This document shows, one piece after another, positions 54,118 to 63,445 of a stretch of 64,000 nt of DNA. Source of the DNA: Roseiarcus sp963820095. Lineage in GTDB: Bacteria; Pseudomonadota; Alphaproteobacteria; Rhizobiales; Beijerinckiaceae. The notes beneath the pieces were generated by a model. That model was given only the letters and a program-made list of their open reading frames with translations, had not been told where the DNA came from and did not search any database. A program made the position numbers and the translations under genes. Numbering within the stretch: position 1 is the stretch's first letter; each line of letters opens with the position of its first letter. The stretch lies in NCBI GenBank assembly GCA_963820095.1, contig CAWFZA010000028.1, positions 186,001 through 250,000 of the forward strand, given 5' to 3'.

Positions 54118-56538
54118 TCAGTGCGCGATTAGACTTTGGCCGTCCTCTTCGGGCGGACCCGAAGGCGGTGGCGCTGCGACGTCCTCCTCCCAAGCGATCG
54201 GCACCGGCTGACGCACAAGCGCGTGCGCGAGCACCTCGTCCATTCGGGAAACGGGCAAGATCTCGAGACCATTCTTCACCGAGCTTGGGATCTCGGCCAA
54301 ATCTTTGATGTTGTCCTCCGGTATCAGCACTTTCTTGATCCCGCCTCTGAGTGCGGCCAAAAGCTTCTCCTTGAGCCCTCCGATCGGAAGGACCCGCCCG
54401 CGCAGCGTAATCTCGCCGGTCATGGCGATGTCGCGCCGCACCGGAACGCCGGTTAGGATCGAGACGATGACGGTCGCCATGCCGACGCCAGCGGAAGGCC
54501 CGTCCTTCGGGGTTGCGCCCTCCGGCACGTGCACATGGATGTCGCGCCGATCGAACAACGGCGGCTCAATCCCGAAATCGACCGCGCGCGAACGCACGTA
54601 AGACGCTGCGGCGGAGATCGATTCCTTCATTACGTCCTTAAGATTCCCCGTGACCGTCATACGGCCTTTGCCGGGCATCATGACCCCTTCGATCGTCAGC
54701 AATTCGCCGCCGACCTCCGTCCAAGCCAGTCCGGTTACGAGTCCGACCTGATCGTCAGCTTCGATCTCGCCGTAGCGGAACTTTGGCGGGCCAAGAAACT
54801 CAGCGACATTCTCGCCATTAACGACGATGACCTTGCTCTTGTGGGTCAGGATCTCCTTGACCGCCTTGCGCGCAAGATTGGAAATCTCCCGCTCTAGGTT
54901 GCGGACGCCGGCTTCACGCGTGTAGCGCCGAATAAGCTCGGTAACGGCGCTGTCCATAACCACCCACTCCTTGGCGTCCAATCCGTGCTTGCTCATCGAA
55001 TGGGGCAAAAGGTGCCGCTTGGCGATCTCCAGCTTCTCGTCCTCCGTGTAGCCGGCGATGCGAATGATCTCCATCCGGTCCATGAGGGCGGGGGGGATGT
55101 TGAGGGTGTTGGCGGTTGTCACGAACATGACGCCAGACAGATCATAGTCGACTTCCAGATAGTGGTCGTTGAACGTCGAGTTCTGTTCGGGATCGAGCAC
55201 CTCGAGCAGGGCTGAGGATGGGTCGCCGCGGAAATCCATACCCATCTTGTCGATCTCGTCGAGCAGAAAAAGCGGATTCGACGTCTTAGCCTTGCGCATC
55301 GATTGGATAACCTTGCCTGGCATCGAGCCGATGTAGGTGCGGCGATGGCCACGAATCTCCGCTTCGTCGCGCACGCCGCCGAGCGACATGCGAACAAATT
55401 CGCGGCCCGTGGCTTTCGCGATGGACTTGCCCAGCGAAGTCTTGCCAACGCCCGGCGGCCCCACGAGACATAAGATCGGCCCGGTCAGCTTATTGGCCCG
55501 CTGTTGGACGGCGAGGTATTCGACGATCCGTTCTTTCACTTTATCGAGGCCGAAATGATCGGCGTCGAGGATTGTCTGCGCCGTCGGTAGGTCCTTCTTA
55601 ATCTTCGACCGTTTCTGCCACGGGATGGACAGCAACCAATCGAGATAGTTGCGCACCACGGTGGCTTCAGCCGACATCGGCGACATTTGCCTGAGCTTCT
55701 TGACCTCGCCTAGGGCCTTCTCGCGCGCTTCCCTCGTCAGTCTCGTCGACTTGATCCGCTCCTCGAGCTCGGACATTTCATCCTTGCCCTCCTCGTCGCC
55801 AAGCTCCTTTTGGATCGCCTTCATCTGCTCGTTGAGATAGTACTCTCGCTGCGTCTTCTCCATCTGTCGCTTGACGCGCGTGCGGATGCGCTTCTCCACC
55901 TGAAGCACCGAAATCTCGCTCTCCATCAGCGCAAGGCACTTCTCGAAGCGCTTTGCGATGGATCGCATCTCCAGGATAGCCTGCTTGTCGGAGAGCTTGA
56001 CCGCGAGATGGGACGCGACTGTGTCGGCAAGTTTGCTGTAGTCATCGATCTGGTTGACCGCGGTTACGACCTCAGGCGAAATCTTCTTGTTGAGCTTCAC
56101 GTAGCTCTCAAACTCGGATACGACCGAGCGCGAGAGCGCCTCACCCTCGATTTTTTCAATCGGCTCGTCGGCAATCGCCAGGGCCTCGGCCTGGAAAAAA
56201 CCGTCGCTGGCGATGAACCGCGTCACCTGCGCGCGCGTTGAGCCTTCGACGAGCACTTTGACCGTGCCATCCGGCAGCTTGAGCAATTGCAGAACGCTTG
56301 CCAACGTGCCGGCAAAGAAAATGGCGTCGGGCGCCGGATCGTCGTCGGCCGCGTTCTTTTGGGTCGCAAGTAGGATCGGCTTGTCCGACTTCATAACCTC
56401 TTCAAGCGCACGAATTGACTTCTCGCGCCCGACAAACAAGGGGACGATCATGTGCGGAAACACGACGATGTCGCGCAACGGGAGGACGGGATAGACGTCG
56501 AGCGTCCCGGGGACAATAGGCTTGTGTTGAGTGGTCAT
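54118..56538 (-). CDS. lon: ATP-dependent protease Lon
   Basis: An 806-residue AAA+ serine protease that degrades misfolded and regulatory proteins. The N-terminal substrate domain (YPVLPLRDIVVFPHMIVPLF) is followed by a coiled-coil linker. Next come Walker A (CLVGPPGVGKTSLGKSIAKA), NPLFLLDEIDKMGMDFRGDP and the protease domain. The catalytic serine is in GATPKDGPSAGVGMATVIVS and the lysine in LPIGGLKEKLLAALRGGIKK. The frame is intact and of family length. A heat-shock promoter lies about 170-200 bases upstream and a strong terminator follows. Confidence 0.97.
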   Translation of the reverse strand: MTTQHKPIVPGTLDVYPVLPLRDIVVFPHMIVPLFVGREKSIRALEEVMKSDKPILLATQKNAADDDPAPDAIFFAGTLASVLQLLKLPDGTVKVLVEGSTRAQVTRFIASDGFFQAEALAIADEPIEKIEGEALSRSVVSEFESYVKLNKKISPEVVTAVNQIDDYSKLADTVASHLAVKLSDKQAILEMRSIAKRFEKCLALMESEISVLQVEKRIRTRVKRQMEKTQREYYLNEQMKAIQKELGDEEGKDEMSELEERIKSTRLTREAREKALGEVKKLRQMSPMSAEATVVRNYLDWLLSIPWQKRSKIKKDLPTAQTILDADHFGLDKVKERIVEYLAVQQRANKLTGPILCLVGPPGVGKTSLGKSIAKATGREFVRMSLGGVRDEAEIRGHRRTYIGSMPGKVIQSMRKAKTSNPLFLLDEIDKMGMDFRGDPSSALLEVLDPEQNSTFNDHYLEVDYDLSGVMFVTTANTLNIPPALMDRMEIIRIAGYTEDEKLEIAKRHLLPHSMSKHGLDAKEWVVMDSAVTELIRRYTREAGVRNLEREISNLARKAVKEILTHKSKVIVVNGENVAEFLGPPKFRYGEIEADDQVGLVTGLAWTEVGGELLTIEGVMMPGKGRMTVTGNLKDVMKESISAAASYVRSRAVDFGIEPPLFDRRDIHVHVPEGATPKDGPSAGVGMATVIVSILTGVPVRRDIAMTGEITLRGRVLPIGGLKEKLLAALRGGIKKVLIPEDNIKDLAEIPSSVKNGLEILPVSRMDEVLAHALVRQPVPIAWEEDVAAPPPSGPPEEDGQSLIAH

Positions 56539-56557
56539 GGCTGTCCTGAACTTCGCA

Positions 56558-56579
56558 GAGCGGACTTCCGCGTCCGCTC
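56558..56579 (-). promoter_or_regulatory. Hairpin in the lon leader
   Basis: GAGCGGAC and GTCCGCTC form a perfect 8-base stem with a six-base loop. On the minus strand it ends 20 bases before the lon ATG, just ahead of the AGGAC ribosome-binding site. It could modulate translation. On the plus strand it is followed by T7, but no plus-strand gene ends here. Confidence 0.35.
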
Positions 56580-56710
56580 GCCATTTTTTTAGCTTTTACA
56601 AACCTTCGAGAAAACCCGCCCCAAGAATTCGGACGCGCTTTCGCGAGGGGATACTCACGCGCACAGCTTTCGGGGTCGAATAGCAGGGAGAACCGATAAC
56701 CCCCGACCAG

Positions 56711-56739
56711 AGATGGGCCTGTGCCGCCGAACTTTCAAG
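56711..56739 (-). promoter_or_regulatory. Putative RpoH (heat-shock) promoter of lon
   Basis: On the minus strand CTTGAAA (56739-56733), 14 bases, GCCCATCT (56718-56711). This is close to the sigma-32 consensus CTTGAAA - 13-15 bases - CCCCATNT. It lies between clpX and lon, pointing at lon, a known heat-shock gene. Confidence 0.7.
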
Positions 56740-56762
56740 CGGCCCATCGACCCAGAGCCCTA

Positions 56763-58018
56763 TCAGCTCACGCGCTCGGCACGCTCAGCATAAATGTAAA
56801 GCGGGCGAGCTTTGCCTTCGACGACCTCGGGGCCAATGACAACTTGTTCGACGCCGTCTAGGCCTGGCAACTCAAACATCGTGTCAAGCAAGATGCTTTC
56901 CATGATCGAACGAAGGCCGCGGGCCCCCGTCCGCCGCTCGATCGCCTTCTTGGCGACCACCCCCAGCGCCTCTTCCTGAATTGTTAGGTCGGTGTTCTCC
57001 ATCTCGAACAGGCGCTGGTATTGCTTGACAAGAGCATTCTTTGGCTCGGTCAGGATCTTCTTCAAGGCATCCTCGTCGAGATCTTCAAGGGTCGCGATGA
57101 CTGGTAAACGACCAACAAATTCCGGAATCAGCCCGAACTTCAATAGATCCTCCGGCTCGACCTCGCGGAATACTTCGCCCGTGCGTCGGTCGTCGGGCGA
57201 CTGAACCTTAGCGGAAAAGCCGATCGAGGTGCCCTTGCCGCGCGCCGAGATGATTCGCTCGAGACCGGAAAAAGCCCCGCCGCAGATGAACAGGATATTG
57301 GTCGTGTCAACCTGCAGGAATTCCTGCTGAGGATGCTTGCGGCCGCCCTGCGGGGGAACGCTCGCAATCGTACCCTCCATGATCTTGAGCAGCGCCTGCT
57401 GCACGCCTTCGCCCGAAACGTCGCGGGTAATCGATGGATTGTCGGACTTGCGGCTGATCTTGTCGATCTCGTCGATGTAGACGATGCCGCGCTGTGCCCG
57501 CTCCACGTTATAGTCGGAAGCTTGCAGCAGTTTTAGGATGATGTTCTCGACATCCTCGCCGACATAGCCGGCTTCGGTCAGAAGTTCGTGGCGTCGGCCA
57601 TCGTGAACGGCACGTCGAGGATGCGCGCAAGAGTTTGGGCGAGCAGCGTCTTGCCCGAACCTGTCGGTCCGATTAGCAGAATGTTCGATTTCGCCAGCTC
57701 AACATCGCCATGCTTAGTGGCGTGATTAAGTCGTTTATAGTGATTGTGGACCGCGACCGATAGAACCCGCTTGGCTTGGGGCTGGCCGATCACGTAGTCA
57801 TCAAGAACCTTGCATATCTCGCGAGGAGTGGGGATGCCGTCTTTGCTTTTGACAAGGGCGGTCTTGCTCTCCTCGCGGATGATGTCCATGCACAATTCAA
57901 CGCATTCATCGCAGATAAAGACGGTCGGCCCGGCGATGAGCTTGCGAACTTCATGCTGGCTCTTGCCGCAGAACGAGCAATAGAGCGTATTTTTGGCGTC
58001 GCCTTCGGCCTTGGCCAT
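56763..58018 (-). CDS. clpX: ATP-dependent Clp protease ATP-binding subunit ClpX (frame change inside)
   Basis: AAA+ unfoldase that feeds substrates to ClpP. From ATG 58018, set by GGAG upstream, it has the zinc-binding domain (LYCSFCGKSQHEVRKLIAGP, VFICDECVELCMDIIREE) and Walker A (ILLIGPTGSGKTLLAQTLAR). That frame stops after FTMADAT. The rest, with Walker B (GIVYIDEIDKISRKSDNPSI), LFICGGAFSGLERIISARG and LIPEFVGRLPVIATLEDLDE, is in another frame that also reads LTEAGYVGEDVENIILKLL. A change of two extra bases (or one missing) at about 57578-57592 joins them. clpX is essential in alphaproteobacteria, so an error is likely. It lies downstream of clpP. Confidence 0.94.
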
Positions 58019-58182
58019 TGCTTTTCTCCATTTAGGCCGCTCCCGCCGGAGCGAGTCGTCAAACGCCTGACCGAGCAGCCTAACCAAACCACCCTAACGA
58101 AACGTAGCCTTCGCGACTGCCTGTATTTCTCTTCAGTCCGCCCCCTTTGGGTCAGACTGGGGATTTGACAAGCAACCACCAA

Positions 58183-58212
58183 ATTATACGCAAAATCAAG
58201 GCCACTCCGCAA
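58183..58212 (-). promoter_or_regulatory. Putative sigma-70 promoter of clpX
   Basis: On the minus strand TTGCGG (58212-58207), 18 bases, TATAAT (58188-58183). The -10 is a perfect match in a GC-rich genome. It lies 165 bases before the clpX ATG. Confidence 0.45.
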
Positions 58213-58271
58213 AATTTGTCGCGGCCGACCGCCAAAGCCAGAAAAAACCCGCAGCTCGGCTGGCCTCGCGG

Positions 58272-58907
58272 CTACGCCTTCGCCTCTTCCAACTCGACCG
58301 CGCGCTTGGTTGTCACCTCATCGACGAGCCCGAAGGCCTTCGCCTCCTCGGCTGACATGAAGTGATCCCTATCGAGCGTTCTTTCTATGGCTTCGTAGGA
58401 TTGACCGGTGTGATGTACATAGATCTCGTTGAGTCGCCGCTTCACCTTAAGAATATCCTCCGCGTGCCGTTGGATATCCGATGCCTGACCCTGAAAGCCG
58501 CCCGACGGCTGGTGGACCATAATTCGGGAGTTGGGCAGGGCAAAGCGAGAACCCTTCTCGCCGGCGGCGAGGAGAAGCGAGCCCATAGACGCTGCCTGCC
58601 CGATGCACATCGTCGTCACTTTGGGTCTGATAAACTGCATCGTGTCGTAGATGGATAGTCCTGCCGTCACCACGCCGCCCGGAGAATTGACGTAGAGCGC
58701 GATTTCCTTCTTCGGATTATCAGCTTCAAGAAAGAGTAATTGGGCAACCACCAGCGACGCTGAAAGGTCGTCAACGGGCCCGATCATGAAAATGATGCGT
58801 TCGCGCAACAGCCGTGAGAAAATATCGAACGAACGCTCCCCCCGCGCCGACTGCTCGATAACAATCGGCACAAGATTGTTGGTGTAATAGTCGACCAGAT
58901 CGCGCAT
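58272..58907 (-). CDS. clpP: ATP-dependent Clp protease proteolytic subunit ClpP
   Basis: A 211-residue serine protease that forms the 14-mer chamber. The catalytic serine is in CIGQAASMGSLLLAAG and the histidine in NSRIMVHQPSGGFQGQASDI. The aspartate lies in ERTLDRDHFMSAEEAKAFGL. The start at MRDLVDYYTNNLVPIVIEQS (58907) has AGGAAAGG upstream. The 18-residue extension to 58961 is not family-like. It lies between tig and clpX, the usual order. Confidence 0.96.
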   Translation of the reverse strand: MRDLVDYYTNNLVPIVIEQSARGERSFDIFSRLLRERIIFMIGPVDDLSASLVVAQLLFLEADNPKKEIALYVNSPGGVVTAGLSIYDTMQFIRPKVTTMCIGQAASMGSLLLAAGEKGSRFALPNSRIMVHQPSGGFQGQASDIQRHAEDILKVKRRLNEIYVHHTGQSYEAIERTLDRDHFMSAEEAKAFGLVDEVTTKRAVELEEAKA

Positions 58908-59032
58908 CAGAACCTTTCCTTCACCGGAACGAACCCACGCCCGGCTATCAGCCGCAGTCACACATAGGCGCCAGTGACCGTCCCGAAAAGAGGCTGCCGC
59001 CTCGTTCGGTGTCCGACCACGGGTCTCGTCTT

Positions 59033-60403
59033 TCAGTCCGACGGCGCGCTCGGACGCTCATCATCGACGGGCTTGAGGAGCTCCTCCTTGGTTACCTTCC
59101 GCTCGTCGACCTTAGCCATGCCCAAGATATGATCGACCACCTTCTCCTCGTAGAGCGGAGCTCTTAGTTCGGCCAACGCCTGGTTGTTGCTACGATAGAA
59201 ATCCCAAACCTGCTTTTCCTGGCCCGGAAACGACCGAGCTCGAGCGACCAGGGCTTGGGTCATCTCCTCGTCTGAAACCTGCACCTCCGCCCTCGTTCCG
59301 ACCTCGGCCAAGAGAAGCCCCAGGCGCACCCGCCTTTCAGCGATCTTGCGGTAATCGGTCCGCGCTGCCTCTTCCGTAGTGTTCTCATCGGCAAAGGTGC
59401 GCCCCATGGCCTGCTGCTCGCGGGTTACTTGCTCCCAGATGGAATTGAACTCCTGATCGACCAACCCCTCCGGCAACTCGAACGAATAGAGCTGGTCGAG
59501 CCGGTCCAGGAGCTGACGCTTGAGTTTCTCGCGCGAGACGCGCGCGTATTCGGCGGCGATCCGCTCTCGGATCGTCTCCTTGAGCTTGTCGAGGCTTTCC
59601 GAGCCCATGCCCTTGGCGAATTCATCGTCGAGGGGGAACGGGTCGGGCGCGGCGACGGCCTTCACCGTCACGTCGAAGTCGGCGGTTTTCCCCGCAAGCG
59701 CGCGAGCGGCGTAAGCCTCGGGGAAGGTCGCCCGGACCGTGCGCTTGTCGCCCACGGCGACGCCGATGAGCTGGTCCTCGAACCCAGGCAGGAAGGTGTT
59801 CGAGCCGAGCGCCACCTGGACGTCCCGCCCTTCGCCGCCTTCGAAGGGAACACCCTCAATCGTTCCGTCGAAGTCGATTGTGACGCGGTCGTGGACCTCG
59901 GCCGTCGCGCCCGACGCCTTCTCGCTGTAGGCGCGGCGCTCCTCCACCAACCGATCGAGCGCGGTCTCCACGTCCGAGGATTCGACATCGGCGGTCAGAC
60001 GCTCAAGCAAGATCTGCGAGAAATCGCCAATCTCGAACACCGGCAGCACCTCGAGCGCGACCTTGAAGTTGAGGTCGCCGCGGGCCTCGAGCGCGGCGTC
60101 GATATCCGCCCGATCCTTCGGCAGCTCGACCTTCGGCTCCCGGGCGAGGCGCAGGTGGTTGTCGTCGACGATCTTCTTGTTCGCGCTGGCGATGGCTTCC
60201 TGCATCACGTCGGCCATCACGGACTTGCCGTAGACCTTACGCAAATGCTCGACCGGCACCTTGCCGGGTCGGAATCCGTTGATGCGAACCTTCGCCTTCA
60301 TATCCTCCAACTGCCCGTTGAGCTTGGCCGCGAGGTCGCTCGCCGACAGCGAAATATCATATTCCCGCTTGAGCCCCTGGCTGAGCGTCTCGGTGACTTG
60401 CAT
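59033..60403 (-). CDS. tig: Trigger factor
   Basis: A 456-residue ribosome-bound chaperone. The ribosome-docking signature is in KVRINGFRPGKVPVEHLRKV (GFRxGKxP). The FKBP-type prolyl isomerase domain includes VHDRVTIDFDGTIEGVPFEG and FLPGFEDQLIGVAVGDKRTV. A long helical C-terminal domain follows. It is the first gene of the tig-clpP-clpX-lon block. Confidence 0.95.
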   Translation of the reverse strand: MQVTETLSQGLKREYDISLSASDLAAKLNGQLEDMKAKVRINGFRPGKVPVEHLRKVYGKSVMADVMQEAIASANKKIVDDNHLRLAREPKVELPKDRADIDAALEARGDLNFKVALEVLPVFEIGDFSQILLERLTADVESSDVETALDRLVEERRAYSEKASGATAEVHDRVTIDFDGTIEGVPFEGGEGRDVQVALGSNTFLPGFEDQLIGVAVGDKRTVRATFPEAYAARALAGKTADFDVTVKAVAAPDPFPLDDEFAKGMGSESLDKLKETIRERIAAEYARVSREKLKRQLLDRLDQLYSFELPEGLVDQEFNSIWEQVTREQQAMGRTFADENTTEEAARTDYRKIAERRVRLGLLLAEVGTRAEVQVSDEEMTQALVARARSFPGQEKQVWDFYRSNNQALAELRAPLYEEKVVDHILGMAKVDERKVTKEELLKPVDDERPSAPSD

Positions 60404-60508
60404 CTTGCCATTCCGTGTTGTCGTCGCGGCTTATGACCGCGACTGGCCGATAAGTGCCAATCGTTCGATCGTCAATTGGTCCAGGCTCGTTCGCCGCGAA
60501 GGAAGTGG

Positions 60509-60590
60509 TGCGGGCGGAGGGAGTCGAACCCCCACGACTTTCGTCACCGGAACCTAAATCCGGCGCGTCTACCAGTTCCGCCACGCCCGC
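60509..60590 (-). tRNA. tRNA-Leu (TAG)
   Basis: Minus-strand class II tRNA. The acceptor GCGGGCG pairs with CGCCCGC, discriminator A. The D arm has TGGCGGAACTGGTAGACGC. The anticodon stem GCCGGA/TCCGGT has loop TTTAGGT with anticodon TAG, and a short variable arm (GACGAAAGTC) precedes the T arm with loop TTCGACT. CCA is not encoded. Confidence 0.93.
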
Positions 60591-60690
60591 CGCAAGCGCC
60601 GGCTTGACGAGGCCGATTTGCTTTCGCGGCTCTATACCAGCTTGTCCGTCCTACGCCATAAAAAAATACGGAGCTGACGCGCTCGTCTGC

Positions 60691-60855
60691 TCATTTGCGC
60701 ACCACGGCGGCGATGGCGATGGTGAACAGGCCCGCCGCCAGCAGAATGCCGGTTGCGCCGTCGGCCTGGCCAGCTAAGAAGGGCGGCGCGAACAGAAAAC
60801 GCCCTGAAGCGACGAAAATGGCGGCAAAGCCGAGGGATATGGCGAGCTTACGCAT
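60691..60855 (-). CDS. Small membrane protein, 54 residues
   Basis: From ATG 60855 the product begins MRKLAISLGFAAIFVASGRF and has two hydrophobic segments (about 5-25 and 33-50) with a basic end (VVRK). The frame to 60918 adds an Arg/Cys-rich start that does not look coding. It is divergent from the multicopper-oxidase-like gene. No family is recognised. Confidence 0.5.
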   Translation of the reverse strand: MRKLAISLGFAAIFVASGRFLFAPPFLAGQADGATGILLAAGLFTIAIAAVVRK

Positions 60856-60909
60856 GGATAGGCCCTTTTCGCCGCAAAGCCTTCGCAAGCATTCTCGGCG
60901 CCGCGCGCA

Positions 60910-62298
60910 ATGCGCCAAAATGGGACAAATCGGGTGACCCCTACCCGCCGCGTCGTTTTGGGCGGCGGCCTTGCGGCGGCGCTATGGCGCTTCGGGCCTC
61001 GGGCGCGAGCGGCCGCGATTGCTCCGGCGGCTGAGGGCGCGCTCGACTTCGTAGCCGCGCCGGCCAAGCTTCAACTGGCCTCGCCGCCGGCGGGAGCCGC
61101 GGCGGCTTACGCCTATGGCGGAGCGATTCCGGGCCCTCTCATCCGGCTCAGGCAAGGCGAGGAGCTGAGGCTGAGGTTCTCCAACAGGCTGGCCGAGCCG
61201 ACAACGCTGAGCTTTCCGGGCTTACGCGCGCGAACTCGGCGGCAGGCGTTGGCGGCCTCACCCAAGATGCGCTCAAACCTGGCGCCAGCGCCGAAATCCG
61301 TTTTGTTCCGCCCGGATTCCGGCTTCAACATCTACCTGCCCCACGCGGGACTGACCGACGCCTCCCAGCAAGGGCGAGGGCTGTTCGGCCCGATCATCGT
61401 CGATGAGGCGAAGGCGCCGGACGTCGACCTCGACGCGGCGGTGGCGCTGTCCGACTGGAACGTCGACGCGAGCGGCCAGATCAGGGACGATTTCGCCGAT
61501 CCCGCCATCGGCCGGGGAAGCGGGCGCAGGGGCGGCGTCGTTTTCGCCAATGGGGCGACGGCGCCGTTGAAGCTCAAGGCCCGACCCGGCGCCCGTGTGA
61601 GGCTGCGTCTGGGCAGCGCCGCGACCGCGCGTCTGGCGACCGTCGCGATAAGCGGCGCAAAAATCCTCATCGTGGCGGTCGACGGCCAGCCGAGCGAGCC
61701 CTTCGAACCGCTCGCCAACCAGTTTCCCATGGGCCCGGGCGCCCGGTTCGAATTGATGTTCGATATGCCGCGAGAACAGGGCGCCGGCGTCCGCCTCGAC
61801 CTGCGCGGCGGCGCTGGCGAGGCCGACCGCCCGTTCGTTGCGATCGCGTCGGAAGGCGAGCCGATGAACGCGCGCGCCGATGAGCCGCGCCTCGCCGCCA
61901 ATCCGCGGCTGCCGGCGGAAATCGCCCTCGAATCCGCGCGGCGCTGCGATTTCACGGTCAGCGGCGGCGGCTCAGCGCCGTTTGCGATCAACGGCGTAAC
62001 TTTCGTCGACTGGGCGCCGAAGCCCGCGTGCGTCATCCCGCGGGGCCAACCCGCCGTGTTCGCCCTCGCCAACAGAACGGCGGTCGTCCAGGCGCTCCGG
62101 CTCTGGGGCCATGTCGCGCGGCTTTTGCATACGATGGACGACGGCTGGGAGCCCTATTGGCGCGACACCATCCTCATCCAACCCGGCCGCACAGCCCATA
62201 TCGCGTTCGTCGCCGACAACCCCGGCAAATGGCCGCTCGAATCCGCGATTCCCGAACACCGCGCCGCGGGGGTGGGAGCTTGGTTTCAGGTGGGATGA
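60910..62298 (+). CDS. Multicopper-oxidase-like cupredoxin protein with lost copper ligands, TAT-exported
   Basis: A 462-residue three-domain cupredoxin protein. A twin-arginine signal (TPTRRVVLGGGLAAALW) sends it to the periplasm. Domain landmarks are AYGGAIPGPLIRLRQGEELR, GLFGPIIVDEAKAPDVDLDA and the end WEPYWRDTILIQPGRTAHIA. The usual copper motifs are altered: the HG motif is FPG, HxH of domain 1 is YLPHAG, HPxHLHGH is QALRLWGH, and HCHxxEH is ESAIPEH. It thus resembles SufI/FtsP, which lacks copper, more than CueO. Between about 61220 and 61313 another frame reads the expected AGVGGLTQDALKPGASAEIR, so two opposite one-base errors seem to garble some 28 residues. Confidence 0.75.
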   Translation: MRQNGTNRVTPTRRVVLGGGLAAALWRFGPRARAAAIAPAAEGALDFVAAPAKLQLASPPAGAAAAYAYGGAIPGPLIRLRQGEELRLRFSNRLAEPTTLSFPGLRARTRRQALAASPKMRSNLAPAPKSVLFRPDSGFNIYLPHAGLTDASQQGRGLFGPIIVDEAKAPDVDLDAAVALSDWNVDASGQIRDDFADPAIGRGSGRRGGVVFANGATAPLKLKARPGARVRLRLGSAATARLATVAISGAKILIVAVDGQPSEPFEPLANQFPMGPGARFELMFDMPREQGAGVRLDLRGGAGEADRPFVAIASEGEPMNARADEPRLAANPRLPAEIALESARRCDFTVSGGGSAPFAINGVTFVDWAPKPACVIPRGQPAVFALANRTAVVQALRLWGHVARLLHTMDDGWEPYWRDTILIQPGRTAHIAFVADNPGKWPLESAIPEHRAAGVGAWFQVG

Positions 62299-62335
62299 GC
62301 CTTAATCAGCGCCCACGAATCTCCGCGAAGTCCGG

Positions 62336-63344
62336 TCAAGAGACCGCCCGATAACGACGGATCAGCAAATAGGCAACGCCCGCTGCGAGCAAGCAGAGAA
62401 TCGTGGCGTACACCGTTCCATAGTCCGACTCGCCAAACGGCAGCCCCTTCGTATTCATCCCCGAAAAAACCGGTGACGAAGGCTGGAGGCAGCAGCAGGG
62501 TCGTGACCACCGTAAGAGCGAAGAGGTTGCGATTGGTCGCGCTCGCGAGCTGCGCCGCCACTTCCTCCTGGAGAAGCCGCGCGCGCTCAGCCTGCAGATG
62601 GAGGTCGGCTCGGAACGCGTCGACCCTCTGCCGCACTCTCAAGCCGAGGTCGCGATACTTTTGAAGCACGCTCACCCCGCGGTTTTGCTCGAGTTGCGCC
62701 AAGACGGTGTGAGCGGCTTGAACCAGTCGCTCCTGGCGAGAGATGCCCCTCCGCAATCGCAAGAGCGCCGCGCTTTCGTTGCTCAAGGCATCCGACAAGA
62801 CACGGTCTTCGATCTGATCCAGCTCGCCGGCGATCTCTTGGGCCGCCTCGCCGATCGAGTCAGCGGCGGCGATAAGCATGCGCTCGAACAGCGCCGCGCT
62901 ATCCTCAAAGGTGGCGCCCTCCTCGGCCTCGTCTTTAACCGCCATAGCGGAGCGCGCCGGATGGTGTCGCGCCGTCAAGAGGAATTGCGGCCACAAGGCG
63001 AACCGCAGATCGGTTGCCTCCATTCCCGCCGCTTGGTCTTCGTGGCGAAGGTCGTGGAGCGTCCCCCACAATGCTTCCCCGCCCCAGTGCAGCCGCGGAT
63101 GGCGGTCCTTGGATAAGAAAACCTCGCGCGCCTCAGGAGGAAGGGCTTCCTGCGCCCCGATCCACTCGCGCGTCCGAACGTTTCCCAAGATTAGGTGCAT
63201 CCAAACAAATCGATGCCCGTGCATGAGGTCGATCGACGAATCGGCGCCGAGCAGGCGTCCACGCCCGTTCTCGTCGAACCCAAACGCCCACGCGACGCCC
63301 GGGCCGAGATCCGCCAAATCAATTCGCGCCGGTCGTGCCGTCAT
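62336..63344 (-). CDS. zntB: CorA/ZntB-family divalent-metal transporter (frame change inside)
   Basis: A 335-residue member of the CorA superfamily, probably ZntB-like. The long cytoplasmic funnel begins IDLADLGPGVAWAFGFDENG and HRFVWMHLILGNVRTREWIG. The first membrane helix is LFALTVVTTLLLPPAFVTGF. The pore signature GMN and the last helix (GTVYATILCLLAAGVAYLLI) appear only after removing one base of the CCCC at 62459-62462, with the stop then at 62336. Without that change the protein would lose its pore motif. It may move Zn2+ or Mg2+, and the direction is not evident. Convergent with the multicopper-oxidase-like gene and next to a second CorA-type gene. Confidence 0.82.
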
Positions 63345-63445
63345 CGCCCCGTTCCTCCCCGCAAGCTACCATGCCGCGGATGAAGGCTACATGTCAGACG
63401 ACTTTCGAAAAGGCTTTCAGCCGGTCATCCCGATCGGCAACGCCC

